From NCBI GenBank assembly GCA_037954235.1, contig JBBMOA010000017.1, forward strand, positions 1,112,001-1,176,000: a DNA stretch of 64,000 nt, written 5' to 3'. The notes beneath the pieces are model-generated. The model saw nothing but the letters and a program-made list of their open reading frames with translations. It did no database searches and had not been told where the DNA came from. The position numbers were made by a program, and so were the translations under genes. Of this stretch, positions 1 through 11,280 are shown piece by piece. The number at the start of each line of letters is the position of its first letter. Positions within the stretch are counted from its first letter, which is position 1. The stretch is from Aulostomus chinensis (Eukaryota; Chordata; Actinopteri; Syngnathiformes; Aulostomidae).

Positions 1-553
1 ATATATCAGTTATACACACATTTATACTAGTCATACACAAGAATATACTAGTTATACACAAGTTTATACGAGTTATGCACAAGAATATACTAGTTATAGA
101 CACACTTATACTAGTTTTACACAAGAATATACTAGTTATACACAAGTTTATACTAGTTTTACACAAGAATATACTAGTTATACACAAGTTTATACAAGTT
201 ATACACAAGAATATACTAGTTATGCACAAGAATATACTAGTTATACACACATTTATATCAGTCATACACAAGAATATACTAGTTATACACAAGTGTATAC
301 TAGATATGCACAAGAATATACTAGTTATACACAAGAATATACTAGTTATACACAAGTTTATACTAGTTATACACAAGAATATACTAGTTATACACACATT
401 TATACTAGTCATACACAAGAATATACTAGTTATACACAAGTTGATACTAGATATGCACAAGAATATACTAGTTATACACAAGAATATACTAGTTATACAC
501 AAGTTTATACTAGTTATACACAAAGATATACTAGTTATACACAAGAATATACG
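1..553. repeat. 21-bp minisatellite array, left half
   Basis: Tandem array of a 21-bp unit built around CTAGTTATACACAAG. Two unit types, one with AAGAATATA and one with AAGTTTATA, often alternate, giving a 42-bp higher-order period. Because 21 is a multiple of three, open frames of up to 172 codons arise that encode only a repeated heptapeptide; I treat these as non-coding. The array starts before the window edge. A related array resumes at about 2847, so the two were probably one array before the LINE between them was inserted. Confidence 0.9.
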
Positions 554-860
554 AGGCAAGGCAAGGCAAGGCAAGGCAGTTTTATTTGTATAGCCCGTTT
601 TCCCCTCCAGTTTGTCTCCAGGCTTCATGGCATCATAACAACATCCTCTGCCCTCAGACCCTCACATCGACTGAGGAGAAACTCCATAGAAAACCTTTAA
701 CAGGGAAAAATGGGAGAAACCTCAGGGTGAGGAGGGGCGGAGGATCCCTCACCAGGAGGGACAGACATGCAGGAGATGTTGTTACAGACAAGAAAACAGT
801 TTATAACACAGAATGGAGGAAACATGGAAATGTTAATAACAGTTGAAGAAGGAAGCTTCT

Positions 861-1240
861 GGAAGGGGAGGCAGGGAGAGCAAGCCAGCTTGATGGGGGA
901 CTGGATGGTAGACTGGTTCATGGGAGGGGAGGCAGGGAGAGCAAGCCAGCTTGATGGGGGACTGGATGGTAGACTGGTTCATGGAAGGGGAGGCAGGGAG
1001 AGCAAGCCAGCTTGATGGGGGACTGGATGGTAGACTGGTTCATGGAAGGGGAGGCAGGGAGAGCAAGCCAGCTTGATGGGGGACTGGATGGTAGACTGGT
1101 TCATGGAAGGGGAGGCAGGGAGAGCAAGCCAGCTTGATGGGGGACTGGATGGTAGACTGGTTCATGGGAGGGGAGGCAGGGAGAGCAAGCCAGCTTGATG
1201 GGGGACCGGATGGCAGACTGGTTCATGGAAGGGGAGCGCA
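861..1240. repeat. 61-bp tandem repeat, about 6 copies
   Basis: A 61-bp unit containing GCAGGGAGAGCAAGCC begins at 871, 932, 993, 1054, 1115 and 1176, with a partial copy after that. Copies differ at only a few positions (for example GGGAGG against GGAAGG), so the expansion is young compared with the decayed LINE that hosts it. Confidence 0.9.
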
Positions 1241-2165
1241 GGCCAGTGTAACAGTAGGGAATAAGAGGGGGGGGGGGTGATGCAGGCGGCAGTTGAGGCT
1301 CTGGTGGATCTGTGGAAACACAGAGAGACTGCGAGACACCAAGGCCAAACTACAAAGTGCAACAAGTAGTGGTAGTGACAGTTCCAAAAATGTGCAGGGA
1401 GGAGAGGAGGAGAGAGGGGGAGAGGAGAGGAGAGGAGAGGAGGGGAGGGCTCCATGTAACCTGATGTGTCCCCCAGCAGTCTCAGCCTGGAGCAGCATAG
1501 CTATCAATGGTTCAGAGCTACCTGAACCAGTCCTGACTGAAGGCTCTGTCATAAAGGAAGGTCTTAAGCCTGGACTTCAAAGTAGTCAGAGTGTCTGCCT
1601 CTCTGACCCATGGAGAGATGCTGGTTCCACAGTAGAGGAACCGGTACCTGAAGGCTCCACCTCCCAGTCTGGTTTAGAGATACTGGGAGTCACTAACAGA
1701 CCTGCATTCTGGGAGCGGAGTGCTCTGGTAGGACAGGAGGGACTAATGAGTTCTTTCAGAGAGGATGGAGCTTCATCATTGAGAGCCTTATAAGTCAGCA
1801 GAAGGACTTTGAAGTGGATTCTAGATCCTACAGGAAGGAGAGAAGCTAAAGTGGAGAGATGTGTTCTCTCTTCTAACTCCTGTCAGAACCCTGGCTGCAG
1901 CGTTCTGGACCAGCTGGAGACTCTTTAGAGAGTTGTTGGGACATCCTGACAGGAGACAGTTGCAGTGGTCCAGCCTAGAAGTGATGAATGCATGCACCAG
2001 TTTCTCAGCATCACTCTGGGAAAGGATGTTCCTAATCTTAGTGATACTGCAGGTGGAAGAAGGCGGTCCTGGTCACATGATTTATGTGGGAGCTGAAGGA
2101 AAGGTCCTGGTCAAAAATGACTCCAAGGTTCCTTGCAGTTGTCCTCAGGGTCAGGGTGATGCCAT

Positions 2166-2560
2166 CTAGAGTAGTGATCTGGTTAGAGAGGTGTCCCTGA
2201 GGGGTTTAGGTCCAAACATGATGACCTCAGTTTGATCTGAATTTAGCAGTAAGAAGTTAGAAGACATCCAGGATTTCATGTCTTTCAGGCAGTCTAGCAG
2301 ATTAGTAAACTGGCTTGTGTCGTCTGGCTCCATCGACAAGTAAAGTTGTGTGTCATCTGCATAACAGTGGAAGTTGATTGAGTGCTTCTGGATTATGTCA
2401 CCTAATGGGAGCATGTAAAGAATGAAGAGAATCGGTCCTAAAACTGAACCCTGTGGTCCACCATGTGTGACTCTGCTGTACTCTGAATAGTCATTATTGA
2501 CATTAACAAACTGAAACCTGTCAGATAAGTAGGACTTAACCCATTTTAGGGCAGGTCCTT
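2166..2560 (-). pseudogene. L2 reverse transcriptase fragment
   Basis: Minus-strand reading of the palm domain. PQGSVLGP (RT motif 4 region) lies at about 2415-2460, and Y-A-D-D with the following TQLYLS lies inside 2166-2414, the order expected for a LINE reverse transcriptase. No functional length remains: full L2 ORF2 proteins are around a thousand residues. This piece belongs to the LINE at 554-2846. Confidence 0.8.
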
Positions 2561-2846
2561 AATCCCAGTTTCATGGTCTCGTCTCTGTAGCAGGATGCTG
2601 TGGTCGATGGTGTCAAATGCAGCACTGAGGTCCAAAAGGACAGAGACGAGACCTCTGTCTGAAGCTATAAGAAGATCATTAGAGACTCTGACCAGTGCTG
2701 GTTCAGTGCTATGGTGTCCCTGAATCCAGACTGGAAGGCTTCAAAGAGCTCGTTGCTGTGCAGATGTTCATGTAGCTGCTCCAGGACAACCTTCTCAAGG
2801 ATCTTGGAGATGTAGGGAGGTTGGATATTGGCCTATAGTTGGCTAA

Positions 2847-3430
2847 TATATATACCAGTTATACACAAGTATATACTATTATACACAAGAATATACCAGT
2901 TATACACAAGTTTATACTAGTTATACACCAGTTTTTACTAGTTATTCACAAGAATATACTAGTTATACACAAGAACATACTAGTTATACACGAGAGTATA
3001 CTAGTCATACACAAGTATATACTATTATACACAAGAATATACCAGTTATACACAAGAATATACTATTATACACACGAATATACCAGTTATACACAAGAGT
3101 ATACCAGTTATACACAAGAATATACTATTATACACAAGAATATACCAGTTATACACAAGAATATACCAGTTATACACAAGAATATACCAGTTATACACAA
3201 GAATATACTATTATAAACAAGAATATACCAGTTATACACGAGGATATACTATTATAAACAAGAATATACCAGTTATACACAAGAATATACTATTATAAAC
3301 AAGAATATACCAGTTATACACAAGAATATACTATTATAAACAAGAATATACCAGTTATACACAAGAATATACTATTATAAACAAGAATATACTAGTTATA
3401 CACGAGGATATACTAGTTATACACAAGAAT
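2847..3430. repeat. 21/20-bp minisatellite array, right half
   Basis: Same family as 1-553, but here a 21-bp unit (ATACCAGTTATACACAAGA type) alternates with a 20-bp unit (ATACTATTATAAACAAGA type), giving a roughly 41-bp higher-order repeat. The 20-bp unit breaks the open frames seen on the left side. The most regular part is 3180-3400. Confidence 0.9.
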
Positions 3431-3867
3431 GTATAGTGCTGTTACAGAAGGGAGCACTGAATCATTGCAAATAGTTGCATTCTAAACAACAATAGTTGTG
3501 GTCGTCATGGAGGACGACACAAGAACCACATTTGAGAAGCTGTTCCACACGCATGCAGGCCTGGCTGATGCCAACCCTAAGCCAGACCTTCTCTCAGGGG
3601 AAGACGTCGTCTGTGTCCCTGATGGACAGCGGAGTGAGTCCACAGGTGGAGCGCCTGGAGGGCTCCAGGTCAATCTTGTCTCATTTCAGTGCCGGCCCAC
3701 CGGTTCATCAGTATTTAGCCTCGCTCCTGTCGCTCAGTGATGGAGCTTCTTTCAAAGATTGCTTAAGTAGCAGATCTCTGCCAGACCTGAGCCTCCCTCC
3801 TCCACCCACGGTTGAGGGCAGCATCTCTGTATATCTACTCTTTGCTTGTACTCTACATATCTGTATC
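3431..3867 (+). other. Unrecognised region with two overlapping open frames
   Basis: Between the minisatellite and the AT run, two plus-strand frames are open over the same bases: 3498-3740 (80 codons) and 3496-3867 and beyond (over 120 codons). The second has a serine- and leucine-rich, non-repetitive composition between about 3590 and 3810. I do not recognise either product. It may be an exon remnant or chance. No convincing start or splice context decides it. Confidence 0.25.
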
Positions 3868-3872
3868 TATAT

Positions 3873-3919
<47 letters not shown>

Positions 3920-3972
3920 GTATATATCTATATGTAGAGAGTGAGAGAGAGAGAGAGCGAGAGAGAGAGAGG
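3868..3972. repeat. (TA)n then (GA)n microsatellites
   Basis: An alternating TA tract at about 3868-3934 is followed directly by a GA tract at 3935-3972. Confidence 0.9.
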
Positions 3973-5928
3973 CAGGTCAATACTCTTGTCTATGGAATCA
4001 TGGATATTTTCTTTCGTGTCTTTTGGTGCATTGATCCGAAAATACTGTCAACAGCCAATAAAATATATATATATATTTTGTTTAGAAATATACTGTATAA
4101 ATCTGATGAAAATATACATAAATAAACTCAACAAAAACATACAGAGAATAAAACTGGAAGGTTTGGTGAAGGTTCCTGGCCCAAAGAAGGAAAAGCTGTG
4201 TTTTAAATGGATGTAAAATTAATTTTCAGACATTATATAACATACTGCCTCTGAAGAAGTCGATTATGTGCATAACTGCATTTTCACCTCAGGTTTTCTG
4301 AAATTTGTCACTCAGACGGTTTTCAAATAAATTCCTGAACTTTGCGTACGAGACCCAGGCGAGCCAGCAGCCCAGACCAACGAGGTCAAGAAGAGCAAAA
4401 TGAAAGACACCCACAGGTTGGTAGGTTCTTCATCACAACTCGGTGAATTATTTAGTTTTTCTCTGATGCTGAACGCCAGCAACACCCGCTGTTGTTGGGC
4501 CACGACGGTCTGTGAGATTCACTTGAGTTGTCAGCTACAAAACCAGCAGCACATCCTGAATTACCTGGAGGTGTAACTGTCATGTTAACGTTCAGTCCCA
4601 CCTCAGACCTGAAAAACATCAAACAGCCCAAAATATTCAGCAGACAAATACATTCCCTGTCAGCACGGCGCCTGTGAGAAGCCTTGATGTTGCTTAATAA
4701 TGCAAAATAGCAAATTGGATTTTTCTTGACTTTCAGATAATTAGAGCGTTGAGGAGGGAAGGCGAGCCATACGGTGCCGTTCATAATTCATGACCTTTTG
4801 ATAGAAGTGGCCGGTCTGAAGCTGTGATGACTCAATCACGCCGGACTTATTTGGGTTTGTCTGTCTCAGAATGATATTTTTGGACTGAGCAGCGCTACAT
4901 CACCTCCTCCAACAGGATCCAGTAGCCAGCTGACGACTTTATAACCCACATCTAAATTATGTTGCCAACATTTATTCACAGCAGACATTAAACTCCTCGC
5001 ATCTGCGATATATCTAATTTACACGCTGTAACTATTGACGGCGTTGATGAGTAAAGCTTCTAACCTTTTGAATATGAGTGTAAAGATGCGTCATTAATCC
5101 TGAAGGTTAACTGCGTTGGTGGCTTGACAGGTTTCTGATGGTGTTCGTATGGCTCCGTGACGGATACGGTGGCCCTGCTGAGACCAACGACTGTTTTATA
5201 CTTCAGCTGCCCAATAATTCACCGCCATGCCAAAGTGCTCCATCCATCACATGGCTCACCGGTTTGCCCTGGATGGGATGCAGCTTCTTGTCTCGAATAA
5301 ACCACTTCTCTGTCACATTCTACTTCACCTTGTGCTATGTCTCATGTTCGCACACACATCTGAGCTCATATTTATCTAGCAGAGGAAGTCTGGGGAAATA
5401 TCATGTGTACTAATACAACTAACACTGCAAGTGAGGAACACGCCTCACGTGTGGCTCCGCCTTCTCATGATGTGAGTCATAGTGAAGCACCGCCCCTCCT
5501 CCGGGAGCCTCTGTGAGATTCATGGCTTGTCCTCAGCTGCGTGGCATGAACACAAATCTCTACAATTACAGCTTTGTTCCTGGCCTGTTTCTCCTCTGCT
5601 GCCCTTTCCAGCGGCGCCGGATGACGGTCCAGCTTGATGATGGCATTCTCAGCCTTGTTTGTCTCAAACACCTGACGACTGGAGACAAAGACATCAGCAC
5701 TCCACCTTTGTGTTGGCGTTATTTTTAGAGTAAAGGTGGGCAGAACAGCAGCAGGTGATCTCACCTGAACCGCTATTCTCCCCGGAGGTCACTTTTTTGA
5801 AGCTATTAAGGTTTTGTGGTTGATAGAAACCTGGGAGATGATGGAGGAATCCTGCAGGAGCCTCAGATCGCTATCACACCTGCATCAAACCTCCCTACTG
5901 AGCTGGATACAGGCCAGAGACTGGGGCG

Positions 5929-5929
<1 letters not shown>
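3973..5929. other. Intergenic, no gene seen
   Basis: Single-copy-looking, moderately AT-rich DNA. Open frames here are all under about 110 codons, lie on both strands, and carry no recognisable motif. I see no repeat family or splice-bounded exon I can support. Confidence 0.5.

Positions 5930-5977
<48 letters not shown>
5930..5977. repeat. (CA)n microsatellite
   Basis: About 24 uninterrupted CA dinucleotides. Confidence 0.95.
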
Positions 5978-5979
<2 letters not shown>

Positions 5980-6408
5980 GAACGGTGTGAACAGGAAAAC
6001 AGTAATCAGATGTGAATTCAGATGTTTGCTTTCGGCCATCGCTCCGATTCCATCAGCAAGATTCACGTCTTAAGTGAAAAATGCAGATGAAGCTCCCGGT
6101 TCCCCCGTGGTTCGCCGTCTCTGCCTGAGACGGACCGGTCGGCCGGCTACAGCCGCTACTTACTGGCCTCCAGTGTTTGGCAGCTTTCAGCTCACTTGTG
6201 TTACTTTCTGCCACATCAGCTGGAGGAACTGAAGTCAGCTGCCATTTGTTCCTGTATATTTATGTGTTTCATGTGTGGTGTTTAGCTGGCAGCACTAAAC
6301 GTGCATGGCGGCGCCCGTACGATAGCTGATGTGGATGAATCATTTAATCGTTTCAGACCCTCCAAATGTGATTGCGGGTAGATTTTATTCCATATTGTTT
6401 TCAAACAC

Positions 6409-6840
6409 TCCTCCTGGAACCGTCACCTTATCGTGGTGGAGGAGTTTGAGTGCCCTCATGACCCTAGGAGCTATGCTGTCCAGGGCATTTTGCCCCTGGT
6501 AGGGTCACCAAAGGCAGACTGGTCCTAGGCAAAGGTCCAGGCAAAGAACGGTTCAAAAGACCCTTCATGGAAACAAAATCTAGGAGTTTGTGTACCCAGC
6601 CTGGAGGGGCACCAGGGCCCCGCCCTGGAGCCAGGCCCGGGGTAGGGGCCTGTTGGCGAGTACCTGGTGGTTGTGCCTTAGCCTATGGGTCCGGGCGGGC
6701 CCAGCTCAAAACAGTAACATGGACTCATCCCCCCCGTGGACCCACCACCCGCAAGAGGAAGTGGAAGGGTCCGGTGCAGTGTTGTTTGGGTAACAGACCA
6801 AGGTGGGGGCCTTGGCGGTCTGATCCCCAGATATGGAAGC
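6409..6840 (+). mobile_element. RTE-type LINE, 5' end fragment
   Basis: The segment has the CTCCTGGAACCGTCACCTTA / TCGTGGTGGAGGAGTTTG layout, the CCCCTGGTAGGGTCACC stretch and the GGCGGTCTGATCCCC stretch that I recognise as the leader of a common fish RTE/Rex3-like LINE, just upstream of its endonuclease. It stops at about 6840, before the endonuclease. A separate fragment holding the endonuclease of the same type of element is at 45745-46515. The family name is from memory. Confidence 0.6.
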
Positions 6841-7040
6841 TGTTTTCACACAAGAATCTTTGAATATCTTGAAGCAAATGAAAACCTTGTGAGTCTTTTT
6901 TGCCTGCTCTTTTCACCTGGTGGTCCCGGCACACACGTTTGATTTGGTCTTGATTGTTGGTTCAGTTCCAGGTGAATTATTGGTTCGAGCTTCATCAGCA
7001 GGCACAGATTCTGGGTCCAGCTGCCATGTTCACTCTTCAC

Positions 7041-8110
7041 TCTGGTCAAAGAATAGAATTTAAAATTCTCCTTCTACCATCAGAGTCCTCAACAATCAGG
7101 CTCCTTCATCCCTGACAGAGCTCCTAGTCCCCTATGATCCAGCTAGAACCCTTCACTCCCAGGATGCAGGGTTCTAACAGTAGAATGGAGCCAGAGCCTT
7201 CAGCTATCAGGCTCCCCTCCTGTGGAACCGTCTCCCAGTTTCAGTCCAGGACCCAGACCCCCTCTCTAGGTTTAAGAGCAGACTTAAGACCTCCTTGTTG
7301 ATCAGGCTTATGGTCAGGACTGCTTCGGCTGGCCCTTAGATCTGCTGCTATAGGCTCAGACTGCTGGGATCTCCCATGATGCACTGGGCTTCTCTCTCCT
7401 CCTCCTGTCCTCAGACGTGTTACTAACTCCTCTTCTTCTCCCCTCATCCCAGATCCTGGTGCTGCTGGAGGAGGCTGCAGACCTGAAGAGGCTCCAGCTG
7501 CCACCCGTAGCTCCACCTGCTCACGTCCCCGTTTGTCCATCAGTCTCTCCTCCTTTCTCTCCCTCTTTCTCTCTGTCCCTCTCTTTCCTTCTGTCTCTCT
7601 GTCTTACTCCATTCTCTGTCTTTGTCTCTGTCCATCAGTCTCTCCTCCTTTCTCTCTCTCTTTATCTCTGTCCCTCTCTTTCCTTCTGTCTCTCTGTCTT
7701 CCTCCATTCTCTGTCTTTGTCCCAGTCCATCAGTCTCTCCTCCTTTCTCTCCCTCTTTATCTCTGTCCCTCTCTTTCCTTCTGTCTCTCTGTCTTCCTCC
7801 ATTCTCTGTCTTTGTCTCTGTCCATCAGTCTCTCCTCCTTTCTCTCTCTCTCTGTCCCTCTCTTTCCTTCTGTCTCTCTGTCCTCCTCCATTCTCTGTCT
7901 TTGTCTCTGTCCTGCTCTCCTGCTCTCTCTCCGTCCCCACTGATCCTGGATCTGCTCCACCTTCCTGCTGGTAAAGGAAGGTTCTGGTGGCCGCTGTTGC
8001 AGGATGTGCTGCTGATGGAGAATTGTTGGGTGGAGCTTCATTGAAGGAGGGAGTGCTGGACCTGCTCTACTTGGACAGAGTCAGGACAGGACTTTGGTTG
8101 GGGTTTGGTG
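7041..8110 (+). mobile_element. L2-clade LINE, 3' end, plus orientation
   Basis: Plus-strand codons at 7050-7400 resemble the C-terminal tail of L2 ORF2 with several stops. A CT-rich tandem repeat (7535-7914) and a 3' UTR follow. The copy ends near 8110, just before the position where its inverted partner at 26225-27480 continues into the terminal GCGCTGCATAAATAAAACT-like tail. It is 5'-truncated and non-coding. Confidence 0.75.
7535..7914. repeat. 95-bp CT-rich tandem repeat, 4 copies
   Basis: The unit starts with GTCCATCAGTCTCTCCTCC at 7535, 7630, 7725 and 7820. It consists almost entirely of CT-rich sequence, so several frames on both strands stay open for over 130 codons; these are not genes. 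The inverted L2 copy at 26400-26640 has about two units, so copy number has changed between insertions. Confidence 0.9.
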
Positions 8111-8166
8111 ACACACTAATGAACCGGACTAGACTGTACAGGATCACACCTGCTCACCTTTAAAAT

Positions 8167-8581
8167 CAACTCAGTCTCATGTCAAAACGTGAAAAGGCTC
8201 CGTTTGTCCACAGGTCCAAACCTATCAGTTCTACCATGAAGGCCTAAAAATTGTGAAATGTGTACGTTTTTTCCCCCTATTATTTTCTATTGGAGCGCTG
8301 GTAGGTCATGTGACTCTTTCATGCGGGTCTCAAAACACGAACATGGCGGCCGCTCCTGTCATTGTCGGAGGAAAGTTCCTTATTCCAAGAGAGTTTTGAT
8401 TTAATAAAGCATTCTGATGACATTTCTAGCGAGAAATATGCATTTTGTTTTCATAATCTTCGCTCAGTTCTTGTGTAGAATCTTTGGTTTGTTCGTTATT
8501 ACCATGAATCCTTCACCTCTCGGAAGAGAGTCGTTACAGTGTCACCTTTCTGCTGTTGCTATGGTGGTTGCTAAGGACGCT
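8167..8581 (+). repeat. Left inverted arm of foldback MITE
   Basis: This arm pairs with 9015-9400. It ends internally at GCTAAGGACGCT. It contains the 26-bp insertion that the right arm lacks. Confidence 0.85.
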
Positions 8582-9014
8582 ACTGGCGTCATTCCAAGTT
8601 TTCTGCAGTTGTCATGGTTCAGACCAAGGAAAGCTAAATGGTGTTCATGTCGTTGTATTTTGTCGTTCCATTGCGTCGTTATCTGAGTTGATAATGTATT
8701 TGTGGGATTGTTGAACAATAAAAATAATATAAAACATATTGGCCCAGGAATCACCATCAAAATATAAAATAGCTACGCTTGTTTGTTGTTGTTGTGGGAT
8801 TGTTGACTAATAAAAATAATATGAAACACACTCCAAGTTTCAGGTCTGTATCCACTGTAGAGGCCAAATGAGAGCAAAAGAGCAACAGGGTCAAAGGTCA
8901 ACAGGCCTCATGTCTCAGCCAGGCCTCAAAGGGTTAAGTGAGCCTTTTGGAGCTCCGTTGAAAAAAGGCCTGACACCAATCTTGTTCAGGACCAACATGA
9001 AGAAGGATCTTTGG

Positions 9015-9400
9015 AGCGTCCTTAGCAACCACCATAGCAACAGCAGAAAGGTGACACTGTAACGACTCTCTTCCGAGAGGTGAAGGATTCATGGTAATAA
9101 CGAACAAACCAAAGATTCTACACAAGAACTGAGCGAAGATTATGACAACAAAATGCATATTTCTCACTAGAAACTCTCTTGGAATAAGGAACTTTCCTCC
9201 GACAATGACAGGAGCGGCCGCCATGTTCTTGTTTTGAGGCCCGCATGAAAGAGTCACATGACCTACCAGCGCTCCAATAGAAAAGAACAGGGGGATAAAA
9301 CGTACACATTTCACAATTTTTTGGCCTTTATGGTAGAACTGATAGGTTTGGACCTGTGGACAAACGGAGCCTTTTCACGTTTTGACATGAGACTGAGTTG
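9015..9400 (-). repeat. Right inverted arm of foldback MITE
   Basis: Reverse complement of the left arm, starting at AGCGTCCTTAGCAACC and ending at CATGAGACTGAGTTG. By eye, mismatches are scattered at a few per hundred bases. Confidence 0.85.
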
Positions 9401-9754
9401 TTAAAGATCCCCTGCTGATGTGGGCAGTTGTGGCGGCGCCCATGTCAGGACAGAGTGGGAGGAGTTCCGTTGTCTTACAGTTTGATCTTTGATTATTTTA
9501 ACAAAAGTGAAAAAATTAAAGTTAATGTTTCATTTGAGAATAAGAACCAAGAAGAAAACAAAAAAACAACAATCAAATGATCAGTCAAGTCTTGACCAAC
9601 CAGCTTCAAGCATGTGAACGCCTCGTTTAGGGTTGCCAGGATTATCAAAGCAGAGGATTGACAAGATTAGAGGGAGAAATATGCTGCTCTTGATGTCTGA
9701 CAAACCCGATGAGCAGCAGAGGATGTGAGTGTCAGACTGGATTTCTCTTCATTG

Positions 9755-10160
9755 ATCCCTTTGGGACGGCTCCCTCTCGGGCACGGGGTCTTTCTGGGTG
9801 AGTCTCCATGTTCTCCCTGTTCCTGCTGGGTTCTCTCTGGTACTCCAGCTTCCTCCACAGTCCAAAGACATCAAGAGGGACCAGGTTAATCCAGACTCTA
9901 AATTGACCGTAGGCGTGGCTGGGAGGGCCAATGGTTGTCTGTCTCTATGTGTTGGCCCTGCCATGGACTGGAGACCTGTCCAGGGGGAAGGCTGCTGGGA
10001 TAGGCTCCACCCCCACCACCCTGAACAGGAGAAGAGGGGGAACATGGAGGGGTGGAGGGATGATGGAGGGATGGATGATGGATGATGGATGCATGGATGG
10101 ATGGAGGGGTGGATGATGGATGGCGGGATGGATGGATGGATGGATGGATGGATGGATGGG
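9755..10160 (+). mobile_element. tRNA-derived SINE, 5'-truncated, with expanded tail
   Basis: This copy carries the body shared by all SINE copies in the window: GTGAGTCTCCATGTTCTCCC, CCACAGTCCAAAGACAT, CTCTAAATTGACCGTAGG, TGTTGGCCCTGCCATGGACT and GGGATAGGCTCCACCCCCA. The tRNA-like head is missing. The ATGG-rich tail at 10041-10160 has expanded into a GGATGGAT microsatellite. Confidence 0.8.
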
Positions 10161-10481
10161 ACAGCTCCCTCAAGGAAACTGAATTTCCAGTAGCAAAAAG
10201 AAGACCAAAGAAAGGACAATGGACTCTTAAGTAAACAATTCACTCTTCACTAAATATAAAAAAGAAGATTCAGGTAAGTGACCAGGTTGACAGGTGGTTA
10301 CTTGGTTGTTAACTCAGAAATATAAAAAGTTCAATCAGATTAGTGCCCACTCTCAACTCTGAGGCTGTGAAATAAAATCCATCTGCCTTTACAAAACCTG
10401 ATTGCAGATACAATCTGAGCCTCACACACTCACACTGACACACTCAAACACACACAAACGGTCACACATACACAGACAGAC

Positions 10482-10506
10482 AGACACACACACACACACA
10501 CACACA
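10482..10506. repeat. (CA)n microsatellite
   Basis: Short CA run within a wider CA-rich stretch (10427-10506). Confidence 0.85.
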
Positions 10507-11212
10507 TCATTTGTTAGACTGGAGCAATCAGTCAGCCTCACGCCGCAGACGGCTACCACGGCGCTATTCTCTGGTTAGAAACTTGAGAGCTTAACCGCCC
10601 ACCGCACGAAAATCGAATGGTCGGTTTTCTTCCCCCTTATGACTCAAGCCCACACTGGTGCTCTGAAGGTCTCAGGAAGGGCTCTGATTGGGCGGTTCTC
10701 ACCTGCAGGGTTCCATCCTCCTGGCCCTTGTACTCTCTGATTGGTGTGTTTGCTAATCAGAAGTGACAGCCTGATTACGGCTGGTCTGGAGAAGAAAGGC
10801 ACACAGCAACCTTGGAGTCACCTTCCACCACAACCCCCCAGAAAAAAATCGCAGCATGTCAGTTTGGACGTATCCGTGTCACTTGACACCTACACGTGAG
10901 CTCATGGCTGTTATGGCGCGGAGCCGGGGAACGATGGTTGAGGCTGATCTGGGAGGAGATGGAGCCTCGACGCGCTGCTTGCAGCTGGAGGAGCATTTCA
11001 AGTGACGAGGCTTCAACTGTAACTGTCATTTTCTTCTTGTGTTAATTAGATTTGCTGTCAGTGAAGCAATAAGGTGTGTGATGGCAGCTGAGGCGAGCTG
11101 ACGACACATCACGAAGATTCTCCTCAGTCACATGACCCCACATCAAACTGTTACAGACTGAGAAATACATGTCCCTGTAGTGAGAGGAGAGCTGCTGAAG
11201 TCCTCCTCAACA

Positions 11213-11213
<1 letters not shown>
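10507..11213. other. Intergenic, no gene seen
   Basis: Mixed sequence without a frame over about 60 codons and without a repeat I recognise. Confidence 0.5.

Positions 11214-11277
<64 letters not shown>
11214..11277. repeat. (TG)n microsatellite
   Basis: About 32 TG dinucleotides, uninterrupted. Confidence 0.95.

Positions 11278-11280
<3 letters not shown>

Larger units (their letters stand above)
554..2846 (-). mobile_element. L2-clade LINE, 3' fragment (5'-truncated)
   Basis: Read on the minus strand, 2401-2560 encodes a reverse transcriptase palm segment with the PQGSVLGP motif, and 2166-2414 continues with the catalytic YADDTQLY block. Positions about 1490-1870 encode the C-terminal part typical of fish L2 ORF2, and 560-860 is a 3' UTR ending in a GGCAA-type simple tail. 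Frameshifts and stops break the reading frame, so the copy is dead. The 5' end is lost at about 2846. The 3' UTR region holds a 61-bp tandem repeat. The L2 (Maui-like) assignment is from motif recognition. Confidence 0.8.
8167..9400. mobile_element. Foldback (long-TIR) MITE, 1.23 kb
   Basis: The left arm 8167-8581 and the right arm 9015-9400 are inverted copies with high identity. The outer ends read CAACTCAGTCTCATGTC and its complement. The left arm carries an extra segment of about 26 bp near 8397-8425. The loop (8582-9014) has no coding capacity; it contains two copies of a TGTGGGATTGTTGA-(A/C)TAATAAAAATAATAT-like block. No transposase is encoded, so any mobilisation would need one in trans. 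The flanks contain TTAAA on both sides, offset by two bases on the left, so a target duplication is possible but not proven. Confidence 0.85.

Noticed and set aside
1..553. Possible CRISPR-like array
   Set aside because: Units are directly adjacent with no unique spacers, and the sequence is clearly from a vertebrate.
75..593. 172-codon open frame in the 21-bp array
   Set aside because: It is a heptapeptide repeat caused by a period divisible by three; no start context, and frames on the same strand are equally open.
7417..8044. Several 130-185-codon frames on both strands
   Set aside because: They are by-products of the CT-rich 95-bp tandem repeat in an L2 tail.
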